Part shown: piece by piece, positions 23,908 to 31,989 of the stretch
Layout of the letters: each line of letters begins with the position of its first letter
How positions within the stretch are numbered: position 1 is the first letter of the stretch
Origin: an uncultured Bacilli bacterium
GTDB taxonomy: Bacteria; Bacillota_I; Bacilli_A; RF39; UBA660
Length of the DNA: 32,065 bases
Assembly (NCBI GenBank): GCA_934098375.1
Contig: CAKOOC010000015.1
Coordinates: forward strand, 1-32,065
Direction: 5' to 3'
The notes under the pieces: model-generated
What the model was told of the DNA's origin: nothing
Seen by the model: only the letters and a program-made list of their open reading frames with translations
Databases searched by the model: none
Position numbers and translations under genes: made by a program

Positions 23908-24975
23908 CTAATTTAGTTCATAATCAAAACCACTTGAATACTTCATTATCTTATTAAATACTCTTTCTTTTTCTTCTCCTTCTAAAATAACTGGCTGATA
24001 ATTATTAACATTTTTTACCCCAGATACTGAAGCGGGAATTATCTTAATACTATCATCTAGCGCCAGCTCTCCATCAATAAAATTAAAAGTCTGCTGAAAT
24101 ATAAAAGTATCCTTATCTGGAGGGTTTTGATTTCCCCCAAAACTAAAATTAGCCATTGAATAAACAATATATTTTCCTTTATATTTTTCGATACCTTGTA
24201 TTCTATGAGGATGAGAACCAAGTACTAAATCTACTCCATTATCAATCATGTATCTTCCCATTTTTTCTTGAAAAGAGGCTTGTTTATAATCCCCTTCAAT
24301 CCCCCAGTGCATAGAAGCTATTATTAAATCACAATTATTTTCTTTTAAATAATCAATTGCGTCCTTTACTAAACTATATTTTTGACCATAAATATCTAAA
24401 AAAGCAAAAAATCCTATTTTTATACCATTTATTTCTTTTATTAAATAATTACTATCCCCATAGTAAAGTACTCCAGCCTTTTTTAAAGTTTCAATTGTTT
24501 CATTGTATCCTTTTTCTCCAAAGTCCCTGGCATGATTATTGGCAAAACTAACAGCTTCAACGCTTCCTTCTTTTAATATATTTACATAACTAGTAGGTGC
24601 TTTAAAATTATATTTTTTTAAAACCTTATCATTTGATGTCGTAAACTGACCTTCTAAATTAACAATAGTCAAATCATCTTTTTCAAAAACATCTTTTACT
24701 TTTTTAAAATAATATCCAAAATCACCATTATTATCATCTAAATATTTATCAAATCTAGTAGCGTATCCATATCTAGGATCCCATCCCAGTGTGCAGTCAC
24801 CAGCGGCACTTATCCTTACACTTTTAATAACGTTTTTTGTATCATTTTTATTTTCATCTTTATTCTTAATTGATACATCTAAAAGCACTTTCGGATTATC
24901 TTTATTTATTATTCTTACCCCTATTGCAAAAGCAAAAATAATCATTAAAACTACTAACCATATATACTTTTTCAT
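23908..24975 (-). CDS. CapA-family phosphoesterase-like protein, membrane-anchored
   Basis: 355 aa from ATG 24975; a GTG three codons upstream (24984) is also possible but would sit too close to the AAAGGGG SD. An N-terminal helix (KKYIWLVVLMIIFAFAIGV) anchors it outside the membrane. The rest is the CapA/PgsA metallophosphatase-like domain: AAGDCTLGWD, VNLEGQFT, FANNHARDFGEKGYNETIETL, MHWGIE, LGSHPHRIQGIE and YSMANFSFGGN, including the metal-ligand His and Asp residues. CapA proteins take part in poly-gamma-glutamate capsule synthesis, but many homologues are free-standing with unknown envelope roles. No capB/capC is visible here. Confidence 0.87.
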   Translation of the reverse strand: MKKYIWLVVLMIIFAFAIGVRIINKDNPKVLLDVSIKNKDENKNDTKNVIKSVRISAAGDCTLGWDPRYGYATRFDKYLDDNNGDFGYYFKKVKDVFEKDDLTIVNLEGQFTTSNDKVLKKYNFKAPTSYVNILKEGSVEAVSFANNHARDFGEKGYNETIETLKKAGVLYYGDSNYLIKEINGIKIGFFAFLDIYGQKYSLVKDAIDYLKENNCDLIIASMHWGIEGDYKQASFQEKMGRYMIDNGVDLVLGSHPHRIQGIEKYKGKYIVYSMANFSFGGNQNPPDKDTFIFQQTFNFIDGELALDDSIKIIPASVSGVKNVNNYQPVILEGEEKERVFNKIMKYSSGFDYELN

Positions 24976-25096
24976 AACTAACACTTACCCCTTTATTTTA
25001 ACTTTTATTAGCAAATAATATTGCTTTTTAGTAAGAACTAATAATGCACCCTAAAACTATTCTTGCCTATTAATTTTAGTTTCACTATCATTCTTA

Positions 25097-26287
25097 TTAT
25101 CTATAATATTTTTTAAATTTTCTTATATGATTTATAAGAGCCATATAAATATAAGCTTTTCTTTTAAATGAAAAATCTTTACTATAATCCAAAGGATTAT
25201 TTCTTTTAAGATTTTTTACTTCTTTAATAATTTCTTTATTATTAACATACTTTTTTATTGTACAAAAAGGAATTATTCGGTAAAGTTCTACTCCTTCTTG
25301 TTTATATTCTTTTAAAGGTTTATGATAAATAAAAGTGTCAACTACTGGAGCTAAATAATTAGTATTTCCTGCTCCCATATAAAAATTACTTCTACCTAAT
25401 CTAACATTAACTTCAAAAAAGTAAAATTCTTTTGTATCATCATCATACTTTATATCGAAATTAGCATAACCTACATACTTTGCTTCTTTTAAAAACTTTT
25501 TTGCGGCTTTTACAATTTTTTCATCTTGGGTATTAACAATCGCACTATAATTTCCTGTAACATCAGGGCCTTTTTCTTCAAGTAACACGCGCCCTACTGA
25601 AGAAAATAGCACTTCTGAGTTTTCATCGCAAAAACAAGTTAAAACCCTCATATTAGCATCTGGTCCTTTAATATATTCTTGAATTATAAAATCATCATCA
25701 TAACCAGCTTTATAACATCTATCTAAAATAGCTTGTAATTCATCATAAGAATTAATAATAAATACTTTCATTTTTCCTTCAAAATTAATTCTTTGATATT
25801 TTGCTTTATTAGATACTTTACCCACAATTGGATATTTAAAAGGAATATTAACATCTTTATAATTATCTTTATTCACAACTAATGTTTTTGGATAATTTAT
25901 TTTAACTTTTTCACATATTTCATAAAAACCTTCTTTACGAACGACTTTATTTAAAACATCTTCATCAACCATCGGTACCACAAAATATTTACTAAGTTTC
26001 TTTTTATTTCTGATAATCATATCGACATAATCTTCAGAGCATCCAAATAGTAATAACTTTTTGTCTTTATATTTGCCAGCTAACTCCACTAAGAATTTAA
26101 TTAAAATATCTTCTTTCATATCATTTACAATATAAGTTTCCGTTATTTTACTATAACTTGTCATCCAATATGTACACTTCCCGACAATTATAGTTTTAAC
26201 TTGATAGTGTTCATAAAAAGTTCTAGCAATACTATAAGCACCTACATCTATTCCTAATACAACTGGTATAAATTCCCTATTTTCCAT
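25097..26287 (-). CDS. ATP-grasp ligase, D-aspartate ligase-like
   Basis: 396 aa with an ATP-grasp core. The order of landmarks (EFIPVVLGIDVGAYSIARTFYEHY, LLLFGCSEDY, DEDVLNKVVRKEGFYEICEK, YPKTLVV, FIIQEYIKGPDANMRVL, FEVNVRLGRSNFYM) closely recalls the Enterococcus Asl group, which adds D-aspartate to the Lys side chain of the peptidoglycan precursor. The catalytic Glu/Asn of FEVN and nearby Arg are present. GGTGAT precedes ATG. The neighbouring CapA-like and NlpC/P60-like genes also suggest envelope work. Assignment beyond ATP-grasp is from remembered similarity, so a different carboxylate-amine ligase is possible. Confidence 0.72.
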   Translation of the reverse strand: MENREFIPVVLGIDVGAYSIARTFYEHYQVKTIIVGKCTYWMTSYSKITETYIVNDMKEDILIKFLVELAGKYKDKKLLLFGCSEDYVDMIIRNKKKLSKYFVVPMVDEDVLNKVVRKEGFYEICEKVKINYPKTLVVNKDNYKDVNIPFKYPIVGKVSNKAKYQRINFEGKMKVFIINSYDELQAILDRCYKAGYDDDFIIQEYIKGPDANMRVLTCFCDENSEVLFSSVGRVLLEEKGPDVTGNYSAIVNTQDEKIVKAAKKFLKEAKYVGYANFDIKYDDDTKEFYFFEVNVRLGRSNFYMGAGNTNYLAPVVDTFIYHKPLKEYKQEGVELYRIIPFCTIKKYVNNKEIIKEVKNLKRNNPLDYSKDFSFKRKAYIYMALINHIRKFKKYYR

Positions 26288-26370
26288 AATATCACCATCT
26301 CATACATTTAGTATACCATATCCTTAAATACTTATGATATATTAAGTTTCGTTTATAAAGAAAAATATGA

Positions 26371-26376
26371 TATAAT
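26371..26376 (+). promoter_or_regulatory. Extended -10 promoter ahead of the hydrolase gene
   Basis: TATAAT preceded by TGA (ATATGATATAAT) on the plus strand; the -35 is weak. The start point would be just before AGGTGAT and the short ORF at 26398. Confidence 0.5.
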
Positions 26377-26397
26377 CATAATAGGTGATAATCTAAG

Positions 26398-26424
26398 ATG
26401 GACAAAAGAAAGCTATTTACTTAA
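26398..26424 (+). other. 8-codon upstream ORF in frame with the hydrolase gene
   Basis: ATG at 26398 with AGGTGAT upstream encodes MDKRKLFT and stops at TAA 26422. The main frame restarts at TTG 26428, one codon later and in the same phase. It is either a regulatory leader peptide with reinitiation or a nonsense change near the N-terminus of the downstream gene. Confidence 0.5.
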
Positions 26425-26427
26425 AAA

Positions 26428-26970
26428 TTGAAAAAAATATATATTATTGTATCTAATTCTGGTTCTTTAGTATCAAAAGTTTTAATGCTTTTTACTCATC
26501 AAAAATACGTCCATGTTACTATCGCGTTAGATAAAGAACTAAAAGAAGCCTATTCATTTGGCCGTAAATTTACATATATTCCTCTTCCCGGTGGTTTCAT
26601 TAATGAAAAATACGATAAAAGATATAAACACTTTAAAAACTCTTATTTTAAAATATATGAATTAAAAATTAGTAATAATAAATTTCAAAAATTAAAAAAC
26701 AATTTAGAAAACGATTATTTAATTAATAAGAAAAAATATAAATATAATATAATCGGATTATATTACATTCAAAGAAAGAAAATTCATCACCGAGAAAAGC
26801 ATCTTTTATGTAGTCAGTTTTGCAGTAAAATTTTAATAGACAATAATATTTTAACTTTTGATAAAGATTATTCCTTAATTAAACCTGAAGATTTTCTCAA
26901 TATAGAAAATACAAATGTTATTTATGAAGGCAAAACTATTGATTATTTAGAAATTAAAAATAGAATTTAA
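26428..26970 (+). CDS. YiiX-like permuted NlpC/P60 cysteine hydrolase
   Basis: 180 aa from TTG 26428. Early block LFTHQKYVHVTIALD holds a candidate catalytic His (His29), and LLCSQFCSKIL holds the candidate nucleophile Cys128, the order (His before Cys) of circularly permuted NlpC/P60-type enzymes such as YiiX/YebB. No signal peptide or membrane helix is seen. Members cleave amide or ester bonds in peptidoglycan or lipid substrates; target unknown. The TTG has no good SD of its own; an SD-led ATG lies 10 codons upstream but is cut off by TAA. It diverges from the ATP-grasp gene and ends in a bidirectional terminator. Confidence 0.65.
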   Translation: MKKIYIIVSNSGSLVSKVLMLFTHQKYVHVTIALDKELKEAYSFGRKFTYIPLPGGFINEKYDKRYKHFKNSYFKIYELKISNNKFQKLKNNLENDYLINKKKYKYNIIGLYYIQRKKIHHREKHLLCSQFCSKILIDNNILTFDKDYSLIKPEDFLNIENTNVIYEGKTIDYLEIKNRI

Positions 26971-26971
26971 T

Positions 26972-27005
26972 CAAAAAAATCTCCGTTATTTTGTAGAGAT
27001 TTTTT
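26972..27005. terminator. Bidirectional terminator between convergent genes
   Basis: AAAAAATCTC, a 12-nt loop, GAGATTTTTT. Serves the hydrolase gene on plus and the 116-aa gene on minus. Confidence 0.8.
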
Positions 27006-27354
27006 ATTTTTTGAATTTTTTTAATACATTTAAAATTGTTTTTTTAGGTATTGATGGATCATCCATATCATTATACTTTTTATATGCTCTAAACATATCT
27101 TCTTTTTGTTTAGCACTTAGTGTCCTTAATTTAAAGTCAATCATTGCTACTGTATCATCATCATTAAAACTAATTGCTTTTTTAAAATTACTTAAAGAAA
27201 TAAATTCATTATTTTCAATTGTATAATCCAATAAACAAGCATTATATAATCCTTCTGGAATATTTCCTTTTAACTTACCACCATCTAATTTTCTTATAAA
27301 GAAAACACCATAATCTGTATTATAAAAATAAGCATATCTAACTGTTGTATCCAT
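27004..27354 (-). CDS. Hypothetical protein, 116 aa
   Basis: Unrecognised 116-aa soluble protein. The N-terminal half is beta-like with aromatic residues (TTVRYAYFYNTDYGVFFIRKLDGGKL), the C-terminal half helical and basic (LSAKQKEDMFRAYKKYNDMDD, ending NVLKKFKK). GAGGGGG stands before ATG, and a near-consensus promoter (TTGCAA, 17 nt, TAATAT) with a palindrome over its -35 lies at 27378-27412. It has its own promoter although it follows the metalloprotease gene on the same strand by 57 nt. Confidence 0.65.
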   Translation of the reverse strand: MDTTVRYAYFYNTDYGVFFIRKLDGGKLKGNIPEGLYNACLLDYTIENNEFISLSNFKKAISFNDDDTVAMIDFKLRTLSAKQKEDMFRAYKKYNDMDDPSIPKKTILNVLKKFKK

Positions 27355-27377
27355 TAAACCCCCTCTTTTTTCTGGAT

Positions 27378-27412
27378 ATATTACAACAATTTTACAAATT
27401 TTGCAAATTTGT
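27378..27412 (-). promoter_or_regulatory. Promoter with palindromic operator-like site
   Basis: Minus strand: TTGCAA at 27406-27401, 17-nt spacer, TAATAT at 27383-27378. A 19-bp palindrome ACAAATTT-TGC-AAATTTGT (27394-27412) is centred on the -35, without a T-run, so it is more like a repressor site than a terminator. Confidence 0.55.
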
Positions 27413-28554
27413 TAAGAAAAGAATATACAATAAACAAAAAAAGACGTTAATAAAATCATTAAAATAACTATTATTATTAAAACAGTAGTATTAATAAATC
27501 CCATAGAAATTTGATTATCACTATTATTAACTTGTAAATTAGTATTCGGATTTTTTATAAATTGTTCTTTATATTTATCGTAAGATGAATCTAAAGGTGA
27601 TTCAATTCCTCTACTTATCACGTCTTCGATTTGTTCTTTAGAAAGTCCATCAAGTTTCATTCTAATTTTTAAAGCCATTTTATTTATTTCTAAGAGGGCC
27701 TCATTTTCCGTTTTATAATTTGCTGATTCATTTAAAATTGCTCTTGTAATACTTTCTTGACTGGCCGAATAATCAGGAAACAAAGATGCTAATTTTTCCA
27801 TTTTTTGTCTATAATCAGATTTAAATTGTTCTTTTTCGGCTTTGTCTTTAGTTACTTGATAAAAATAAAGTTTAGAAAATTCATTATAACTATTAAATTC
27901 TGAAGTAGAAGTCAGTCTTAAGAAATCATTTACTGATGAATTAAAAATCACATTGTAAGCTTCCCGTTCATCTTGAATATTTCCTAACCCTTTTCTAACA
28001 ATCATTACATTTTCTGCATAGTTTGATAAATAGCCAGCATTGATTCCTAATTTTTGATGAATATCTCTGGCACACATATCAACAAGTCCTTCTGTTACTA
28101 AACTACTTACTTTAGAATCTTGACTATACTTTGGTCTTATAAAGAAATGAAGTAATTCATGCACTAATACTGAATTAAATTCTTGGTATATTTGTTCTAA
28201 AGACTTAGATTCTCTTTGCATTAGAAAAGAAGGATATACATGTATCAGATTATCATCATATACCCGGCCACCATGAGCTAAACAAGGCTTAATTTCTGAT
28301 AGTTCTTTTTCCTTTTCTGGCTCACTTAAAGAAGAATCGCTTTTAATCGCTTCTTTTTGATTTTCAAAATAACGATTAAAATTTTCATCTACTTCAATTA
28401 TTTTGGGAGAAACTCTTAATTTTGCTAGCATTTCGCTATTTAAATCGCTAAAAAATTGACCATACTCATTTGCAATCACATTTAAATAATTTCTAGCATT
28501 AGATTCTAATCTTTCTTGTAAATAAGCAATATCTTTATCAGTTAAATTTGTCAT
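27412..28554 (-). CDS. Tail-anchored zinc metalloprotease-like protein
   Basis: 380 aa. The zinc motif HELLH is at 132-136 (SVLVHELLHFF) and a downstream Glu155 in SLVTEGLVDM is placed as the third ligand of a gluzincin-type site. There is no signal peptide; a single hydrophobic helix (FINTTVLIIIVILMILLTSFFVYCIFF) ends the protein, so the catalytic domain should face the cytoplasm unless exported unusually. A conserved-looking CLAHGGRVYDDNLIHVYPS block precedes the motif. It starts 16 nt after phosphoketolase, with GGTGA just before ATG, so the two are probably cotranscribed. Substrate unknown; family not identified. Confidence 0.72.
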   Translation of the reverse strand: MTNLTDKDIAYLQERLESNARNYLNVIANEYGQFFSDLNSEMLAKLRVSPKIIEVDENFNRYFENQKEAIKSDSSLSEPEKEKELSEIKPCLAHGGRVYDDNLIHVYPSFLMQRESKSLEQIYQEFNSVLVHELLHFFIRPKYSQDSKVSSLVTEGLVDMCARDIHQKLGINAGYLSNYAENVMIVRKGLGNIQDEREAYNVIFNSSVNDFLRLTSTSEFNSYNEFSKLYFYQVTKDKAEKEQFKSDYRQKMEKLASLFPDYSASQESITRAILNESANYKTENEALLEINKMALKIRMKLDGLSKEQIEDVISRGIESPLDSSYDKYKEQFIKNPNTNLQVNNSDNQISMGFINTTVLIIIVILMILLTSFFVYCIFFS

Positions 28555-28570
28555 CCTTCACCATAAAATC

Positions 28571-30904
28571 TTATTTTTTATCTTTCCATTTAAAATTAGT
28601 AACTTCTGGAATATCTACTCCATTTTCTCTAATATAATAATAATGATAAGTTAAAATATCTTCGCATTTTTTAATTAAAGCTTTTCTTTTATCACTTTTT
28701 AATTTTGCATATTTTAAAACATCTAATATTAAATGATATCTATCTAATTTATTTACTACCCTCATATCAAAAGGGGTTGTTATTGTTCCTTCTTCAATAT
28801 AGCCATGAACATGTAAATTTTGATTATATCTCTTATAAGTTAATTGATGAATCAAACTAGGATATCCATGGAAAGCAAATATAATAGGTTTATCTTTTGT
28901 AAATATGCGGTTGTATTCTTCATTGGTTAATCCATGTGGATGATCTTCATTGGAAACCAGTTTCATTAAATCAACAACATTTACAACTCTTACCTTTAAT
29001 TCTGGTAATTCTTCTTTTAAAATTTGCTTAGCAGCCATAACTTCTAAAGTTGGTGTATCGCCTGCACATGCAAGGACAACATCAGGATTACTATCACTAG
29101 CCCATTTAAATATGTCTACACCCTTAGCACAGTGTTCTTTGGCTTCTTCAATACTAAGCCACTGAGGTCTTTCATGTTTAGATGCAACTATAACATTAAT
29201 ATAATTTTTCGTTTTAAGAATATGATCAGCACACGATAATAAAGTATTAGCATCACACGGCAAATAAATTCTTACCGTATCGGCTTTTTTTGTAACTAAA
29301 TGATTTAAAAATCCTGGATCTTGGTGAGTAAATCCATTATGATCTTGTTGCCAGCAATGACTGGTTAAAATAATATTTAATGATGCTATATCTTTTCTCC
29401 AGGGAATTTCCTTACACATTTTAAGCCACTTAGCATGCTGACTTACCATTGAATCAATTATTCGTATAAAGGCTTCATAACTATGCATAATCCCATGTCT
29501 TCCTGTTAATATATAGCCTTCTAGTAATCCTTCACAAACATGCTCAGATAATATTCCATCAATTACTTTACCATCTGCCGCTAAATATTCATCATAATCA
29601 AATCTGCTTGCATTCCACTGCCTATTCGTTACTTTAAATACCTCGTTAAAACGATTAGAAAGTGCTTCATCAGGTCCAAATATTCTAAAATTATCATTGC
29701 TTTTAATAACATCTTTTAAAAATGAACCTAAAACATACATATCACTTGCTGTTTTTTCACCATGATTACTAAAAGTTAATCCATACTTTGTATAATCAGG
29801 AATTTTTAAATCTTTTAATAGTAATCCCCCATTTGTAACTGGATTAGCACTCATTCTTTTATTCTTTTTTGGAGCCAAATCTCTAAGTCTTTTTACTAAT
29901 TTGCCATTTTCATCAAATAATTCATCAACTTTATAACTTTTTAACCAATTTTCTAAAATATCTACATTATTAATATTTTTTTCATCTACTGCAATGGGTA
30001 CTTGATGAGATCTAAAACTATTTTCTATCATTAAATGATGATACTCTTTAACTCCCGTCCACCCTTTTGGTGTTTTTAAAATAAGCATTGGCCACATTGG
30101 TCTATCTGTATTACGTCTAGATAATGCTTTATTTTTAATATTTTTTATTTCTAGAATAATTTCATCTAAAGTAGTTGCCATCTTTTTATGTAAGATTTTT
30201 TCATCACTACCACTTACTACATATGGATGATACCCTAGTCCTTCAAAATATTTTTTTAATTCCGTATCACTAATTCTAGCTAAAATAGTTGGATTTGCGA
30301 TTTTATAGCCATTTAAGTGTAAGATTGGAAGTACTACTCCATCTTTAATAGGATTGATTAATTTATTTATTTGCCATGAAGCAGCAAGCGGTCCTGTTTC
30401 GGCTTCTCCGTCTCCAATTACTGTTGCTGCAATAAGACTCGGATTATCTAATACAGCTCCATATGCATGGGCTAAACTATAACCTAGTTCTCCACCCTCA
30501 TTTATACTTCCAGGAACTTCTGGTGCCACATGAGAAGGAGTTCCTCCTGGAAAACTAAATTGTTTACACAATCTTTTTAATCCTTCTTCATCTTCGGTAA
30601 TATCAGGATACATTTCACTATAAGTTCCCTCTAAATAAGCATTGGCAATCATAGCTTGTCCACTATGACCCGGCCCCGATACATATATCATATTTAAATC
30701 ATATTTGTTGATAACTCTATTTAAATGCACATAAATAAAATTTTGGCCGGGCGCACTTCCCCAGTGTCCCACTAATTTTTTCTTTACATCATTTAAATAT
30801 AATTCTCTTTTTAAAAGAGGATTATCCTTTAAATATATTTGTGCACATGATAAATAGTTAAGTACTCTAAAATATTCATCTATTTTTTTTAATTCTTCAT
30901 CCAC
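28571..30904 (-). CDS. xfp: Xylulose-5-phosphate/fructose-6-phosphate phosphoketolase
   Basis: 777 aa (family about 780-830), GTG start with AAAGGGTGAT upstream. Signature segments: GHWGSAPGQNFIYVHLNR, GPGHSGQAMIANAYLEGTYSE, FPGGTPSHVAPEVPGSINEGGELGYSL, VIGDGEAETGP with the TPP-binding Asp, and QDHNGFTHQDPGFL. It splits xylulose-5-phosphate, and perhaps fructose-6-phosphate, with phosphate into acetyl phosphate plus a triose or tetrose phosphate, the core of heterolactic-type sugar fermentation. No acetate kinase is nearby. The metalloprotease gene follows after 16 nt. A TATAAT at 30935-30930 is the likely -10. Confidence 0.97.
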   Translation of the reverse strand: MDEELKKIDEYFRVLNYLSCAQIYLKDNPLLKRELYLNDVKKKLVGHWGSAPGQNFIYVHLNRVINKYDLNMIYVSGPGHSGQAMIANAYLEGTYSEMYPDITEDEEGLKRLCKQFSFPGGTPSHVAPEVPGSINEGGELGYSLAHAYGAVLDNPSLIAATVIGDGEAETGPLAASWQINKLINPIKDGVVLPILHLNGYKIANPTILARISDTELKKYFEGLGYHPYVVSGSDEKILHKKMATTLDEIILEIKNIKNKALSRRNTDRPMWPMLILKTPKGWTGVKEYHHLMIENSFRSHQVPIAVDEKNINNVDILENWLKSYKVDELFDENGKLVKRLRDLAPKKNKRMSANPVTNGGLLLKDLKIPDYTKYGLTFSNHGEKTASDMYVLGSFLKDVIKSNDNFRIFGPDEALSNRFNEVFKVTNRQWNASRFDYDEYLAADGKVIDGILSEHVCEGLLEGYILTGRHGIMHSYEAFIRIIDSMVSQHAKWLKMCKEIPWRKDIASLNIILTSHCWQQDHNGFTHQDPGFLNHLVTKKADTVRIYLPCDANTLLSCADHILKTKNYINVIVASKHERPQWLSIEEAKEHCAKGVDIFKWASDSNPDVVLACAGDTPTLEVMAAKQILKEELPELKVRVVNVVDLMKLVSNEDHPHGLTNEEYNRIFTKDKPIIFAFHGYPSLIHQLTYKRYNQNLHVHGYIEEGTITTPFDMRVVNKLDRYHLILDVLKYAKLKSDKRKALIKKCEDILTYHYYYIRENGVDIPEVTNFKWKDKK

Positions 30905-31032
30905 TTGCTATCACCCTTTATTATAATTAATTATACTAAATTTTAATTTAAATAAAAAGAGAAATGATAAAGATAATAAATAATTTATGAAAAGTGTGTT
31001 TGATAGTGTGTTTGAAAGTAACTAGTACAATA

Positions 31033-31056
31033 AAAAAAGCCCTAAAATAAAGGCTT
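31033..31056 (-). terminator. Terminator of the tRNA-Arg/tRNA-Pro unit
   Basis: Minus-strand AAGCC, 9-nt loop, GGGCTT followed by TTTTTT, 12 nt after the tRNA-Pro CCA. Confidence 0.75.
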
Positions 31057-31067
31057 CATAAACAAAC

Positions 31068-31144
31068 TGGTCGAGAAGACAGGATTCGAACCTGCGACCC
31101 CTACGTCCCAAGCGTAGTGCACTACCAAGCTGTGCTACTTCTCG
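31068..31144 (-). tRNA. tRNA-Pro (anticodon UGG)
   Basis: 77 nt including encoded CCA. Acceptor CGAGAAG pairs with CTTCTCG, anticodon loop CTTGGGA gives UGG between the CTACG/CGTAG stem, T arm has GGTTCGAATCC. Follows tRNA-Arg by 16 nt on the same strand. Confidence 0.96.
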
Positions 31145-31160
31145 ATTAATAATAAATAAA

Positions 31161-31237
31161 TGGTACGCCCAGAGGGAGTCGAACCCCCAACCTTTAGATC
31201 CGTAGTCTAACGCTCTATCCAATTGAGCTATGGGCGC
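31161..31237 (-). tRNA. tRNA-Arg (anticodon ACG)
   Basis: 77 nt including CCA. Acceptor GCGCCCA pairs with TGGGCGT, anticodon loop CTACGGA gives ACG (A34 is normally edited to inosine by TadA), T loop GGTTCGACTCC. First gene of the two-tRNA unit. Confidence 0.96.
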
Positions 31238-31261
31238 ATTTTTCTCCAGGTCACACGAATA

Positions 31262-31289
31262 ATTATAACACAAAATTATTAAAATACAA
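31262..31289 (-). promoter_or_regulatory. Promoter of tRNA-Arg/tRNA-Pro
   Basis: Minus strand TTGTAT at 31289-31284, 16-nt spacer, TATAAT at 31267-31262, about 25 nt upstream of tRNA-Arg. Confidence 0.7.
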
Positions 31290-31425
31290 CAAAATTTTCA
31301 TTAATTAACTAATCATTTATATATTTTATTAAAAATAAATAAAAAAAATCATAAAAATTACTAAATATTTATTAATTTTTGAAAATTTGCAAAACTTTAT
31401 GCTATACTTAATATGGTGAGACTAG

Positions 31426-31839
31426 ATGGACAATATAGAATCAATTAGACTTATATTTAATAATGGTGATAATGTTTCATTTACTGGTAAAGATTTTAAT
31501 GATTTTTATATTGCCAATTTAAATAAGGAAGGTGAAGAAATTCCTTATGAACCGACCATCATAAAAAATAAGCTATATGCCAACTTTTTTATGATTAAAT
31601 TAAGTAAATTAATTGCATCAAGTGAAAAAATCAAAAGAATTAAAAGTAAATATGATATTATTGAAATCGACGTCATATTTAAAAACAAAAAATACATTAA
31701 GTTTGAAGTCCCATCAGATGCTAAGCCTTTTAATCATAACTATAATAATAATTATGAATATGTTTATGAAGATGACCACACATTAGGATTGTTATTATCG
31801 GAATATAAAGTAAAATATAAAGATAATTTATTTGTTTAA
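31426..31839 (+). CDS. Hypothetical protein, 137 aa
   Basis: Unrecognised, soluble 137-aa protein. It starts MDNIESIRLIFNNGDNVSFTGKDF and has repeating short beta-like segments (IEIDVIFKNKKYIKFEVPSD), ending in an Asn/Tyr-rich stretch. GGTGAG six bases before ATG and a TGC-TATACT extended -10 at about 31401 support it. It lies alone on the plus strand between two minus-strand tRNA groups and has its own terminator (31839-31861). Confidence 0.7.
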   Translation: MDNIESIRLIFNNGDNVSFTGKDFNDFYIANLNKEGEEIPYEPTIIKNKLYANFFMIKLSKLIASSEKIKRIKSKYDIIEIDVIFKNKKYIKFEVPSDAKPFNHNYNNNYEYVYEDDHTLGLLLSEYKVKYKDNLFV

Positions 31840-31861
31840 AACACTTAATAAGTGTTTTTTT
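31838..31861 (+). terminator. Terminator of the 137-aa gene
   Basis: AAACACTT, loop AAT, AAGTGTTT and TTTT directly after the stop codon on the plus strand. Confidence 0.75.
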
Positions 31862-31871
31862 ATTTAATTTA

Positions 31872-31899
31872 GGCAAAATAAAAAGCCTACTAAGGCTAG
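31872..31899 (-). terminator. Terminator of the tRNA-Asp/tRNA-Phe unit
   Basis: Minus strand AGCCT, loop TAGT, AGGCT followed by TTTTATTTT, about 12 nt after the tRNA-Phe CCA. Confidence 0.65.
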
Positions 31900-31909
31900 A
31901 TATTTTAAA

Positions 31910-31985
<76 letters not shown>

Positions 31986-31989
31986 AAAA

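Noticed and set aside
30993..31016. Tandem 12-mer (AGTGTGTTTGAT, AGTGTGTTTGAA)
   Set aside because: Only two imperfect copies, no flanking mobile-element genes and no match to a tRNA end, so not called an attachment site or repeat family.
31022..31273. 83-codon minus-strand ORF
   Set aside because: It runs straight through tRNA-Pro and tRNA-Arg; the translation is a tRNA shadow.
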